Positions 53,405 to 62,627 of a stretch of DNA of 64,000 nucleotides are shown here, piece by piece; position 1 is the stretch's first letter, and each line of letters begins with the position of its first letter. The stretch lies in contig CAKTOB010000006.1 of the NCBI GenBank assembly GCA_934589525.1, positions 1 through 64,000 on the forward strand. The letters are read 5' to 3'. The DNA comes from an uncultured Oscillospiraceae bacterium (lineage in GTDB: Bacteria > Bacillota > Clostridia > Oscillospirales > Oscillospiraceae). The translations under genes were made by a program, and so were the position numbers. The notes beneath the pieces are model-generated. The model had not been told where the DNA came from. It saw nothing but the letters and a program-made list of their open reading frames with translations, and did no database searches.

Positions 53405-54721
53405 TCACAGGCAGGCATTGATGTTGGCGGTGATGGTCTGGATGTTCTCCTGAATGGTCTTGTCCCCGTTTTTCAGGGCCACCTCCACCTTCCGGATGGC
53501 ATAGAGCACCGTGGAGTGGTCCTTGGCAAACTCCTTGCCGATGTCGGGCAGGGACAGGTTGGTGAGCTTCCGGATGAGATACATGGCCATCTGCCGGGCC
53601 TCGGCCACGCCCTTGTTTTTCAGGGTCCCTCGCAGCACGTTTTCGTCCACGGAGTAGAACTTGCAGACCTGGGAAATAATGAGGCTGGGGGTGGGCAGGG
53701 CGTTGCCCTCGGATTTGAACATGTCGTCAATGGCCCGGGAGACGTTGGCCAGGTCCAGGGGCATGTTATTGAGATCCCGGTAGGCCAGAATCTTCTTCAC
53801 CGTGCCCTCCAGCTGCCGGACGTTGTTGGTGACGTTCACGGCAATGTAGTTGAGCACATCGTCGGAAAGGGTCAGCCCCAGGCTCTTGGCTTTGTTTTTA
53901 AGGATTGCCATTCGGGTTTCGTAATCCGGGGGCTGGATGTCGGCAAGCAATCCCCATTCAAAACGGGTCCGCAGCCGGTCTTCCAGGGTGAGCATGTCGC
54001 TGGGCTTCCGGTCAGAGGTCATGACGATCTGCTTGTGCTCCTCATAGAGCTTGTTGAAGGTGTGGAAGAACTCCTCCTGGGTGGATTCCTTACCGGCGAT
54101 AAACTGAATATCATCGATGAGGAACAGGTCGCTTTCCCGGTATTTGCTGCGAAATTCGATATTTTTACCGTTGGCAATGGCGGCGATCAGCTCATTGGTG
54201 AACTCGTCGCCCTTGATATAGACGATGTTGGCATTGGGGTTCTGCTTGCGGATGCCGTTGGCAATGGCGTAGAGCAGGTGGGTCTTGCCCACACCGGCGG
54301 GGCCGTAGATAAACAGGGGGTTATACACCTGCCCCGGGGTCTTGGAGACCGCAATGGCCGCGGAATGGGCGAATCGGTTAGAGGGGCCCACCACGAAATT
54401 GTCAAAGGTGAACTGGGGGTTAAAATCCATGGAGGGCGCGGCGGCTTTTCCTTTATTGATATAGTTTTCCCGCTCTTCGTCCCCAAAAACCAACAGCTTG
54501 GCATCGGAATTAAAAATCTCCTTCAGGGCATCCTGCACATAGTCCGTGCAGCGGCGGCGAATGATCTCCCGGCGGAAATCCGAGGGAGAGTAAAGAATCA
54601 GATTGTTGTCGTTGAGCTCCACCACTTCCGCGTCGTCAAACCAAGCGGAAACCGTGACCGCCCCCAGCCGTTCCTCCATATGGCTGAGGATCTTCGCCCA
54701 AACATAGGCCGATGAATACAT
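53405..54721 (-). CDS. dnaA: Chromosomal replication initiator protein DnaA
   Basis: Origin-binding AAA+ ATPase, 438 residues. Domain I (residues 1-80), short linker, AAA+ with Walker A YGPAGVGKTHLL and Walker B LFLIDDIQFIAG, domain IV with the DnaA signature KDHSTVLYAIRKVE. AGAGGAG precedes the ATG. Confidence 0.98.
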   Translation of the reverse strand: MYSSAYVWAKILSHMEERLGAVTVSAWFDDAEVVELNDNNLILYSPSDFRREIIRRRCTDYVQDALKEIFNSDAKLLVFGDEERENYINKGKAAAPSMDFNPQFTFDNFVVGPSNRFAHSAAIAVSKTPGQVYNPLFIYGPAGVGKTHLLYAIANGIRKQNPNANIVYIKGDEFTNELIAAIANGKNIEFRSKYRESDLFLIDDIQFIAGKESTQEEFFHTFNKLYEEHKQIVMTSDRKPSDMLTLEDRLRTRFEWGLLADIQPPDYETRMAILKNKAKSLGLTLSDDVLNYIAVNVTNNVRQLEGTVKKILAYRDLNNMPLDLANVSRAIDDMFKSEGNALPTPSLIISQVCKFYSVDENVLRGTLKNKGVAEARQMAMYLIRKLTNLSLPDIGKEFAKDHSTVLYAIRKVEVALKNGDKTIQENIQTITANINACL

Positions 54722-54746
54722 ATTGCGCTCCTCTCTGTCTTTTTAT

Positions 54747-55140
54747 TGAAACGTTGCGGGTATAACCTGTGGGGATGAATGGTAAACCTAAAATATGGTA
54801 TTACCCACTGTAGCGGCGGCAATCTGCCGCCATCCGGCCGCAAGGCCGGAATCGTGGTACGTTTGTATTTGTAACGACAAATGGTAAAACGTTTTTCATT
54901 GTATTGGGTTATACCGTTTAACCAAACATGTTGTAATTGCCACGGGGCCAGCCCCTTGTCGGGGCTGGATGGCGATGAATCATCGCCGCTACATTGTTCC
55001 GTGTATTGGGTTGTACCATTCACCAACACAGGTTGTAATTGGTACGTGGCGGGCGGCTGGTAGCCGCCCCTACATTCCGTATGAGGGGTGGTACCGTTCA
55101 ACCCCACAGGTTGTAATTGCCGCCCCTACATGGGGCCATG
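54747..55140. repeat. Intergenic mosaic repeat array 10 upstream of dnaA
   Basis: AGCGGCGGCAATCTGCCGCC palindrome, GGCCGCAAGGCC, a CCCCTTGTCGGGG module, GGCGATGAATCATCGCC, GGGCGGCTGGTAGCCGCCC and CCATTCACCAACACAGGTTG-type spacers. The dnaA promoter must lie in or beyond this array. Confidence 0.82.
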
Positions 55141-55176
55141 ATGGGGCATAATATTTCATCCTCTATTGTAACACAC

Positions 55177-55367
55177 TTTTCCACAGATTACAACCACTTT
55201 TCCACAGGCTCTGTATAGAAAGGATGAACAAAAACCGACCCCTTTTTCCGGGAATCTTTGCCCCTGAGGGGGGAAGATTCCCTCTTGACCCCTTATCCGG
55301 GCTATGCTATAGTATTATATCAACAAGTGACCCCCGGGTCAAATCCGGGTGGGGGCAGTTTTCCACA
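55177..55367. other. DnaA-box-like sites upstream of dnaA
   Basis: TTTTCCACA at 55177-55185, 55198-55206 and 55359-55367; the second half of a bipartite origin is plausible, as in Bacillus. Confidence 0.6.
55285..55313 (+). promoter_or_regulatory. yitT promoter
   Basis: TTGACC-N17-TATAGT. The leader behind it contains a C/G-rich hairpin (CCCGG/CCGGG at about 55332-55350) and a DnaA box. Confidence 0.8.
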
Positions 55368-55415
55368 GGTTTGTCCCCGGAATATGACAGATGATCGAGG
55401 TTATCAAAAGAAAAA

Positions 55416-56327
55416 ATGAAACGTGTATGGACCTATTTTGTCATCGCCGCGGTGGCTCTGCTGGCGGCTTTGGACTATGAGCTGTTCGTGTTTCCAAACG
55501 CCTTCGCCCCCTCGGGTCTCAACGGCATCTGCACCATGATCCAGTACGTCAGCGGCATCAGCGTGGGCTATCTGAGCCTGCTGATCAATATCCCGCTGGC
55601 GCTGATCGTTTATTTTAAGGTAAGCCGTCCCATTGCCACCCGGAGCATGGTCTATGTGGTGGTGTTCTCCGTAGGGCTGCTGGTTTTTGACAAGGTGGAC
55701 CTGTCCGCCTTTGCCTACTCCACCGCCAACGGCACCAGTCATATTTTAGGGCCCCTGACCGCGGGCCTCATTATGGGCTATATCTACGGCATTCTGATGA
55801 AGGCCAGCGCCTACACCGGCGGCACCGACTTTGTGGCTGCCATCATCCACAACAAAAATCCGGAGAAGAGCGTCTATGTCCTGAGCTTTGTCATGAATGC
55901 CCTGGTGGCCGTTGCCAGCTACTTCGTCTATGATTTTAAAATGGAACCGGTGCTGCTGTGCATCCTCTATTCCTTCGCCACCTCCACCATGGCGGAGCGG
56001 TTTCTCAAAAATGGCCGCAGCGCCGTGCGCTTTGAGATCGTCACCAACTATCCCGACGAAATCAGCCGGGAGATCATCAGCAAGCTTCACCACACGGCCA
56101 CGGTCTTCCCCGCCAAGGGCATGTACAACGGGAAAGAAGTGGACATCGTCATGTGCGTGGTGAATAACTCCCAGATGGGTACCCTTTCCCAGATCGTCAA
56201 GAACTACCCCCATACCTTCGCCATTATGAGCCAGGTCACGGAGGTCGTGGGCAATTTCCGCCATTATTCCAAGCAGGGCCAGGAAGTGGTTCCCGTATTG
56301 GACCAGGGCGACGGCAAGACCGTGTAA
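55416..56327 (+). CDS. YitT family membrane protein (DUF161-DUF2179)
   Basis: Five to six membrane helices (residues 1-190) with GLNGICTMIQY, AYTGGTDFVAAI, then a cytoplasmic DUF2179 domain with SREIISKLHHTATVFPAKGMYNGKEVDIVMCV. 303 residues. The ribosome site is weak. First plus-strand gene right of the origin. Function of the family is not established; some members affect metal or amino-acid homeostasis. Confidence 0.88.
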   Translation: MKRVWTYFVIAAVALLAALDYELFVFPNAFAPSGLNGICTMIQYVSGISVGYLSLLINIPLALIVYFKVSRPIATRSMVYVVVFSVGLLVFDKVDLSAFAYSTANGTSHILGPLTAGLIMGYIYGILMKASAYTGGTDFVAAIIHNKNPEKSVYVLSFVMNALVAVASYFVYDFKMEPVLLCILYSFATSTMAERFLKNGRSAVRFEIVTNYPDEISREIISKLHHTATVFPAKGMYNGKEVDIVMCVVNNSQMGTLSQIVKNYPHTFAIMSQVTEVVGNFRHYSKQGQEVVPVLDQGDGKTV

Positions 56328-56337
56328 CTGACGGAAA

Positions 56338-56500
56338 CTCTGAATCAACCGTCTGCGGCTGGACAGCGGATCTTTTGCTCCCAGGCTGCGGTTTCCAAAG
56401 TGGGAAATATAGCGCAGCCGTTGCCAGCGCAAGCTGGCTTACGGATGCGGCATACCCCTTGCGGGTACACAAAGTATTCCTCCACTTTGGAAACCTTGCC
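56338..56500. repeat. Unusual intergenic element before guaB
   Basis: A 14-bp inverted repeat GGTTTCCAAAGTGG/CCACTTTGGAAACC encloses about 90 bases with CCAGCGCAAGCTGG and CCCCTTGCGGG palindromes. It shares no module with the other arrays. Spurious minus-strand frames through it read ARFPKWRNTLCTRKGYAASV, a translated repeat I have seen in related genomes, by recollection only. Confidence 0.6.
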
Positions 56501-56615
56501 TGGAAACAAAATCTCTCGCTGCCAGCTCTTGCCGATTGATCCAGAGCTTCCTTTAATAATTCTTTCAATATAAAAATATAAATATAAATACAAATACTTC
56601 GAGGAGGAACGAAAA

Positions 56616-58121
56616 ATGGCCTATTACTATCCCGAACCCAGCCACACCTTTAGCGAGTACCTGCTGGTGCCCGGCTATACGTCCGAGGAGTGCATCCCGG
56701 ACCGGGTGAGCCTGCGGACCCCCCTGGTAAAATACCGGAAGGGCCAGGAGGAGCCGGCGATCTCCCTGAATATCCCTCTGACCTCTGCGGTCATGCAGTC
56801 CGTGTCCAATGACACCCTGGCCATTGCCCTGGCCAAGGAGGGCGGCATCAGCTTCATTTACGGCTCCCAGTCCATTGAGAGCCAGGCGGCTATGGTTGCC
56901 AAGGTGAAGCACCACAAGGCGGGCTTTGTGACCTCCGCTTCCAACCTGACCCCGGAAAACACCCTGGCAGACGTGCTGGCCCTGAAGGCCCAAAACGGCT
57001 TCTCCACCGTGGCCATCACCCACGACGGCACCGCCAACGGAAAACTGCTGGGCATCGTGTCCAGCCGGGACTACCGGGTCAGCCGCATGGAGCCCACGGA
57101 CAAGGTGGCCTCTTTCATGACCCCCCGGGAAAAGCTGGTGACGGCTCCCGCGGAGACCACCCTGAAGGAAGCCAACGACATCATCTGGGAAAACAAGCTC
57201 AACAGCCTGCCCATTGTGGACGAAAACGACCATCTGCTGTATTTCGTCTTCCGGAAGGACTATGCCTCCCATAAGGCCAACCCCCTGGAGCTGTTGGATA
57301 ACCAGAAGCGGTACTTAGTAGGCGCGGGCATCAACACCCGGGACTATGAGACCCGGATCCCCGCCCTGCTGGAGGCCGGTGTGGACGTGCTGGTCATTGA
57401 CTCCTCCGAGGGCTACACCTGCTGGCAGAAGAAGACCATCGAGTGGGTGCGCAAGACCTACGGCGACACCGTGAAAATCGGTGCCGGCAACGTGGTAGAC
57501 CGGGACGGCTTCCGGTTCCTGGCCGAGGCCGGTGCGGACTTCGTGAAGGTGGGCATCGGCGGCGGCTCCATTTGTATCACGAGAGAGACCAAGGGCATCG
57601 GCCGGGGCCAGGCCACGGCCCTGATTGAAGTGGCCGCAGCCAGAGACCAGTACTTCCAGGAGACCGGCGTGTATGTGCCCATCTGCTCCGACGGCGGCAT
57701 TGTCCACGATTACCACATGACCCTGGCGCTGGCCATGGGCGCAGACTTCCTGATGCTGGGCCGGTACTTTGCCCGCTTCGACGAAGGCCCCACCCCCAAG
57801 GTCATGGTCAACGGCGCCTATATGAAGGAATACTGGGGCGAGGGCTCCAACCGGGCCCGGAACTGGCAGCGCTACGACCTGGGCGGCGCCACCAAGCTGA
57901 GCTTTGAAGAGGGCGTGGACTCCTACGTCACCTACGCCGGCCCCCTCCACGACAACGTGGAAGCATCCCTGTATAAGGTCCGCTCCACCATGTGCAACGT
58001 GGGCGTCATCAACATCCCGGACCTGCAGCGGGACGCCAAGCTGACCCTGGTATCCTCCGTCTCCATCGTAGAAGGCGGCTACCACGACGTGACCCTGCGG
58101 TCTTCCAGCCAGGCGAAGTAA
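56616..58121 (+). CDS. guaB: IMP dehydrogenase, Tritrichomonas-like type
   Basis: Oxidises IMP to XMP, the first step to GTP. 501 residues: two CBS motifs (about 105-220) inside the barrel, catalytic loop [20 protein letters not shown] (Cys 320), then [20 protein letters not shown] and the flap [11 protein letters not shown]. The loop and C-terminal half match the protist T. foetus enzyme from memory far better than standard GPGSICTTR bacterial GuaB. Lys 311 and the FEEGVDSY Glu are the residues linked to low mycophenolic acid sensitivity in that enzyme. GAGGAGG precedes the ATG. Confidence 0.95.
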   Translation: MAYYYPEPSHTFSEYLLVPGYTSEECIPDRVSLRTPLVKYRKGQEEPAISLNIPLTSAVMQSVSNDTLAIALAKEGGISFIYGSQSIESQAAMVAKVKHHKAGFVTSASNLTPENTLADVLALKAQNGFSTVAITHDGTANGKLLGIVSSRDYRVSRMEPTDKVASFMTPREKLVTAPAETTLKEANDIIWENKLNSLPIVDENDHLLYFVFRKDYASHKANPLELLDNQKRYLVGAGINTRDYETRIPALLEAGVDVLVIDSSEGYTCWQKKTIEWVRKTYGDTVKIGAGNVVDRDGFRFLAEAGADFVKVGIGGGSICITRETKGIGRGQATALIEVAAARDQYFQETGVYVPICSDGGIVHDYHMTLALAMGADFLMLGRYFARFDEGPTPKVMVNGAYMKEYWGEGSNRARNWQRYDLGGATKLSFEEGVDSYVTYAGPLHDNVEASLYKVRSTMCNVGVINIPDLQRDAKLTLVSSVSIVEGGYHDVTLRSSSQAK

Positions 58122-58220
58122 AAAACCAACAGATATTCCGGGGCAAACGATTTTAGCGTCCGAGGGGCAAAAATTTCTATCCTGACGAGGCGGAAATCGG
58201 CAAGAAAATAAGAAGAAAAA

Positions 58221-58250
58221 AGAAGACTTTGCAGCAATGCAAAGTCTTCT
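58221..58250 (+). terminator. guaB terminator
   Basis: AGAAGACTTTGCA/TGCAAAGTCTTCT stem followed by TTTATT. Confidence 0.88.
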
Positions 58251-58255
58251 TTTAT

Positions 58256-58720
58256 TGCAAAATTTTAAAATTAAAAGGAGAAACGACAAAGAAAAATAAA
58301 CGTTAAAAGTTAGAAAATACTCGTTTAACTTTAAAGAGAAAGAGAAGGAAATAAGAAGAGAAAAAAGGATATTCCCCACTAATTTCCACATTATTTCTAT
58401 TCTATTTCACTGTATTTCCAAATTTATATCAACAATTTTCTGATTAATTCCATTCAATTTCCACTATTATCTCAGATTATTTCAATATTTTCCTAATTAC
58501 TCCCAATAAAAACCAAAAAGAAGAGAAAAAGAGAAATAAGAAGAAAAAAAGAAGAAGCCACATTTATTCCGTGAGTACGATTCAGAAACTAAAAATGTGA
58601 AAAAGAGTGGAAAAGAGAAGAAAGAAAAAGAGAAGAAAAAGTTTGAATTTACACTACAATTTTTAAGTGGAAAGATGAAGAGAAAAAAGGGAAAAAGAAG
58701 AAAAACGAGGATAAATGATT
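58256..58720. other. Low-G+C purine-tract island with phased T-tracts
   Basis: About 460 bases with no ORF and very low G+C. Two outer blocks are almost pure purine on the plus strand (GAAGAAAAAGAG-like), and the middle (about 58375-58505) is pyrimidine-rich with TTTC motifs at about 11-base spacing (e.g. near 58381, 58392, 58403, 58413). Sharp compositional break with both neighbours. Confidence 0.7.
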
Positions 58721-58769
58721 TTGCCCTTTTGACGATAATTTGAGTTGCTCTCCGACAACAGAAACATAG

Positions 58770-58796
58770 AAGGGCAGCCCTTTTGGGGCTGCCCTT
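58770..58796 (-). terminator. Terminator of the AlbA_2 gene
   Basis: AAGGGCAGCCC/GGGCTGCCCTT stem just after the stop. Confidence 0.8.
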
Positions 58797-58803
58797 GCTG
58801 TTA

Positions 58804-60174
58804 TCATCGAAATTTCCAATACCCTTTTCGGTCAGAACCGATGCGTTCCAATATGTAATTCTCTTGAAGCTTTTTCAGACGCAGAGAAACCGTTTTTCGA
58901 CTGACAGACAACTTTTGCGCAAGCACTGTTGTGGTATAAGCAGGATCTTCCTCCAAAAGATCCAGTATACCGGATGATATGCCATCCAGCGGTTCTGTAA
59001 CAGGATCTGTAACCTGATCTGTAACCTGATCTGTAACATTCCCCCTATTTTTGAAAGCGTGAATGATCCGCTCTGCCGGTGCGGTAAACTGGATCATGAT
59101 GTCTCCCGGATTTACGGTGTAAACCGGTTGAGGAACGCCATCGTTCCGACAGGCGGCGCAGATTTTTTCAACGCCCCGACCCCAGCTTTCAATGAAACCG
59201 GCAAGATAAAACACATGGGCAATATTCGGATTATAGGGGCTGGACGCATGTTTGTGCATGAGATTATCCAGCGTCCAGTTTTCCGGGAGACAGCCGCAGT
59301 TTGCAATGAACAGCTTATCTTCATATACGCTGATCTGGATCGGAATACCGGATTGATATTGTTTGTGGCACAGCGCATTGAGAAGAGCCTCCCGAAGGGC
59401 TTCTTCCGGGACAAAGTAGCGTTCCATTCGCTGCATTCCCTGGTAGGTGATTTTCGCCCGCATGTATTTTAGATAAACAAGCTCTACGATTTTATCAATT
59501 TGCTCCAGTATAGAGCCGTGTATCTCATCCTGATAAAGCAAATCGGCATCTGTTTCAAAGTAACCAATTTTGACGTAAGCACCCAACTGCCACCGTTCCG
59601 GGTCTTTACTGAATAGCAGCATGGCCCCGTTTGTCAGATACCCTCCATTTAGCAAATGAAGCTTTTCTAAAAGGGCTTCTTTCGGTTCATCCAGAACACT
59701 TTGATCAATTCGTCCTTTCTTTGCGGCCCATTGCCGAAAACGGTCAACAATGCCGTCATCTACGTCAGACATAGAAAAAGCGGGGAGAGGAAGATTATCC
59801 CAAGTGGCACCGCGTTTGCGCAGCAGGAAGGCTTCCAGTGCCGGACCAGTCAGAATTTGCCGGGTGCTTCCGCTGCGATAATAATAAACACCCTTGCAGG
59901 AAATTCCAATGGGGTAGGCGGGGACGTCAATTTCGATATATTCTTTGCAATCTTTTTCAAGCAAATTCACGCCGACAATAATCCCCATACTGTCTCGAAT
60001 TTTGTTTGGGATGTCCTCCAATAACTTTTTGGCGTTCGGCAAACCAATTACAGAACCCTGGTCATCGCAGCCGATAAAAATCTTACCGCCTTGTGCATTG
60101 GCATAGCCGCAGATCCATTCCAGGTATTCGTCCTTCCACTTGCTTTTCCATTCGGTATTCTGGCATTCGGGCAT
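58804..60174 (-). CDS. AlbA_2-domain ATP-binding transcriptional regulator-like protein
   Basis: 456 residues. N-terminal Schlafen/AlbA_2 domain (EWKSKWKDEYLEWICGYANAQGG... with GGKIFIGCDDQGSVIG), central HATPase_c_4-type region with EALREALLNALCHKQYQ and SPYNPNIAHVFYLAGFIESWGRGVEKI, an acidic linker of VTDQVTDQVTDPVTEP, and a C-terminal winged helix (TTTVLAQKLSVSRKTVSLRLKKL). AGGAGGAGG precedes the ATG at 60174. Lower G+C than its neighbours suggests acquisition. A palindromic site in its own promoter suggests autoregulation. Confidence 0.88.
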   Translation of the reverse strand: MPECQNTEWKSKWKDEYLEWICGYANAQGGKIFIGCDDQGSVIGLPNAKKLLEDIPNKIRDSMGIIVGVNLLEKDCKEYIEIDVPAYPIGISCKGVYYYRSGSTRQILTGPALEAFLLRKRGATWDNLPLPAFSMSDVDDGIVDRFRQWAAKKGRIDQSVLDEPKEALLEKLHLLNGGYLTNGAMLLFSKDPERWQLGAYVKIGYFETDADLLYQDEIHGSILEQIDKIVELVYLKYMRAKITYQGMQRMERYFVPEEALREALLNALCHKQYQSGIPIQISVYEDKLFIANCGCLPENWTLDNLMHKHASSPYNPNIAHVFYLAGFIESWGRGVEKICAACRNDGVPQPVYTVNPGDIMIQFTAPAERIIHAFKNRGNVTDQVTDQVTDPVTEPLDGISSGILDLLEEDPAYTTTVLAQKLSVSRKTVSLRLKKLQENYILERIGSDRKGYWKFR

Positions 60175-60223
60175 AACCGTCCTCCTCCTGACATTTTCAT
60201 GATGCTGTGCTCTCACATATTTA

Positions 60224-60252
60224 ATATTATCAACGAACGATCCGTTCGTCAA
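60224..60252 (-). promoter_or_regulatory. AlbA_2 gene promoter with palindromic operator
   Basis: TTGACG-N17-TAATAT on the minus strand; the spacer holds the palindrome CGAACGGATCGTTCG, an ideal place for a repressor. Confidence 0.75.
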
Positions 60253-60353
60253 GAGAATCGAAGGTACGTTTATCCGGTCTTCCGGCGGATTTCTCTTTAC
60301 ATTCCGCACCAATTCCTGTATGATAGGGAAAAAATGCGGAGGAGGAAAGGCCT

Positions 60354-60728
60354 GTGTTTGATGATCCCAGGAAGGAATTGGAGCGGCTGCAGCGGGAGCT
60401 GTTGGCGGCGGAGCAGGATGGGGGAGCAGAAGAGGAAAGGCCGGAGGAGCCGGAAGACTTGGAGGATCTGGACCTGGACGGGGTGCTGGAGGGCGTGGAC
60501 TGGGACGGGGAGGACCGGGAGCCCCTGTCCAAAAGCTATACCCGGGAAGACGAGGACGAGGATGTCAAACTCTGGAACCCCGGGGCGGAAATCGAAGAGG
60601 CCATGCGGCAGGGGGAAGAACCCCCTAAACGGGGGAAAAAGTCCTATATCGGCCTGAAATTTGCCATTGCCCTGGAACTTTTGGCCATTGCGGGGCTGTT
60701 CTGGTGGTGGTATCTATGGATCAGATAA
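60354..60728 (+). CDS. Acidic protein with C-terminal membrane anchor
   Basis: 124 residues: an N-terminal helical and very acidic stretch (EDLEDLDLDGVLEGVDWDGE), a middle of charged residues, and one C-terminal membrane helix (IGLKFAIALELLAIAGLFWW) with an Arg end. GTG start preceded by GGAGGAAAGG. It overlaps gluQ by 13 bases, so it is co-translated. No family recognised. Confidence 0.7.
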   Translation: MFDDPRKELERLQRELLAAEQDGGAEEERPEEPEDLEDLDLDGVLEGVDWDGEDREPLSKSYTREDEDEDVKLWNPGAEIEEAMRQGEEPPKRGKKSYIGLKFAIALELLAIAGLFWWWYLWIR

Positions 60729-61633
60729 CACCCGTGGGACGCTTTGCCCCCACCCCTTCGGGCCGGATGCACTTGGGAAACGTGTTTTCGGCGCTGATGG
60801 CCTGGCTGTCCGTCAAATCCCGGGGTGGGGAAATGGTGCTGCGGATGGAGGACCTGGACACCCAGCGAACAAGCGGGGAATACGGGGAAATTCTGCGGCA
60901 GGACCTTCAATGGCTGGGCCTGCTGTGGGACCGGGAGACGGCGCCCCAGAGTCAACGAAGCGCCGTGTATGACCGGTATTTTGACCGGCTATTGGAAGAG
61001 AACCTGCTCTACCCCTGCTACTGCACCCGGAGCCAGCTCCACAGCGTCAATGCCCCCCATTTAAGCGACGGCACCTACGTCTACCCCGGTACCTGCCGGA
61101 ACCTGACAAAGGAGCAGCAGGCGGCGTTTGGAAGAAACCCCGCCTGGCGTGTCCGGGTGCCGGACCGGCTCTGGAGCCTGGAGGACAAGATCCAGGGCCA
61201 TTATGAAAGCAATCTATCCCGGGACTGCGGAGACATGGTGGTCCGCCGGGCCGACGGGGTCTACGTCTACCAATTGGCCGTCACCGTGGATGACGGCGAG
61301 GCCGGTGTCACGGAGGTGGTCCGGGGCTCGGACCTTTTGAGCTCCGCCCCCCGGCAGATGTACCTGCAAGAGCTCTTCGGCTTCTCGCACCCCACCTACG
61401 CCCACGTTCCCATGCTGCTATCCCCGGATGGCCGCCGCCTGAGCAAACGGGACCGGGATATGGACATGGGGGCCATCCGCCAGAACATGTCCCCGGAAAC
61501 CCTCTTAGGCGCCCTGGCCTACACCGCCGGTCTGCTGCCCAAGAGCGCCCCCATCTCCGCCAAAGAACTGGCGGAGACCTTTTCCTGGGAGAAGGTCAAA
61601 AAGGGGGACATCAGGATGGAGAAGGGGCTTTAA
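60716..61633 (+). CDS. gluQ: Glutamyl-Q tRNA(Asp) synthetase
   Basis: GluRS paralogue lacking the anticodon-binding domain; attaches glutamate to queuosine at tRNA-Asp position 34. HIGH-like motif FAPTPSGRMHLGN, a four-residue Cys/His zinc set (CYCTRSQL, YPGTC), and KMSKS-like RRLSKRDRD. 305 residues. ATG at 60716. Whether the organism makes queuosine is not shown in this window. Confidence 0.93.
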   Translation: MDQITPVGRFAPTPSGRMHLGNVFSALMAWLSVKSRGGEMVLRMEDLDTQRTSGEYGEILRQDLQWLGLLWDRETAPQSQRSAVYDRYFDRLLEENLLYPCYCTRSQLHSVNAPHLSDGTYVYPGTCRNLTKEQQAAFGRNPAWRVRVPDRLWSLEDKIQGHYESNLSRDCGDMVVRRADGVYVYQLAVTVDDGEAGVTEVVRGSDLLSSAPRQMYLQELFGFSHPTYAHVPMLLSPDGRRLSKRDRDMDMGAIRQNMSPETLLGALAYTAGLLPKSAPISAKELAETFSWEKVKKGDIRMEKGL

Positions 61634-62067
61634 ATTGACAATTGACAATGGACAATTGACAATTATCGGGGCGACCCACGTTGTTCATTTGCAACAGGCC
61701 GCAGCCCTTGGCTCTCCCTTTGGGAGAGCTGTCACCGCAGGTGACTGAGAGGGCCGCAGAGTAGCGTGAAACACTATAAAAACAGTTGGCAAATTCGTAG
61801 AAACGCAACCACAATATAGCGTCCTTTAGAACGCCTCGGTTGAAAAAATCTACCAATCAGCGAAACCGTAGGGAACGGCCTGTGTGCCGTTCCGGGAACT
61901 TTCCGATTATAAAAACGTCAGATTTAAGCGCTGTACCCCACGACACGGTACAAAAGCTTCCCCTGTGGGGAAGCTGGCTCGCCCTTGGGCGAGACTGATG
62001 AGGCTCCCGCGGGACAGCGTCAAATATTGCAGGAACAATAGGCGAATCCGTAGGAACGTGCCCCATT

Positions 62068-62190
62068 TGTCATTCCGACCGCAGCGAAGCGGAGTGGAGG
62101 AATCCACCACGTTGGTGAAAGGACCAACACAAGATAAAACTTGCTGCTTGGGAAGATTCCTCGACTCGCATTCGCTCGCTCGGAATGACA
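62068..62190. repeat. TGTCAT element copy 9
   Basis: TGTCATTCCGACCGCAGCGA arm and CATTCGCTCGCTCGGAATGACA-type arm. Confidence 0.88.
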
Positions 62191-62213
62191 TTATCAGGGG
62201 ACGTTGTACCTTG

Positions 62214-62339
62214 TGTCATTCCGACCGTAGCGTCAGCGGAGTGGAGGAATCCACTCAAGTTGCAGAAATAACCGACGCAAGGTAAAATCTGCAACTTGGG
62301 AAGATCCCTCCACTCCATTGCATTTCGGTCGGGATGACA
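62214..62339. repeat. TGTCAT element copy 10
   Basis: TGTCATTCCGACCGTAGCGT arm and CATTTCGGTCGGGATGACA arm, 23 bases from copy 9. Confidence 0.88.
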
Positions 62340-62627
62340 TGTCGGTGGGTGGTTCCGCTAGTTTTCACAGGTTGTAATTGCTACGTTGTCATGGCGATGA
62401 ATCATCGCCGTTGCATTGGGTGTACCGTGTATTGGGTGGTACCATTCACCCACACGGGTTCTATTCGGGGCGCTCCCGGAACGGCACATAGGCCGTTCCC
62501 TACGGTTTCGCTGACGGGTGGAATCATTGACCGACGTATTCCAAAAATGGAAACGTTGGTCACACAGAAAATTGTCAATTGTCCATTGTCAATTTTCGGT
62601 GGCCTCGTCTGAATCGCAACGGCCGTT

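Larger units (their letters stand above)
61632..62594. repeat. Intergenic mosaic repeat array 11
   Basis: Nearly 1 kb with no gene. TTGACAA heptads abut the gluQ stop (61632-61664) and the MATE stop side (62570-62594, inverted). Inside are GGCTCTCCCTTTGGGAGAGC with CACCGCAGGTGACTGAGAGG, GGAACGGC...GCCGTTCC palindromes, AAGCTTCCCCTGTGGGGAAGCT, two adjacent TGTCAT elements, and GGCGATGAATCATCGCC. Confidence 0.88.

Noticed and set aside
56328..56615. Guanine/purine riboswitch before guaB
   Set aside because: The conserved purine riboswitch core and loops are not found; only an inverted repeat is seen.
61760..61775. Degenerate parS site
   Set aside because: AGCGTGAAACAC matches only half of the palindrome.
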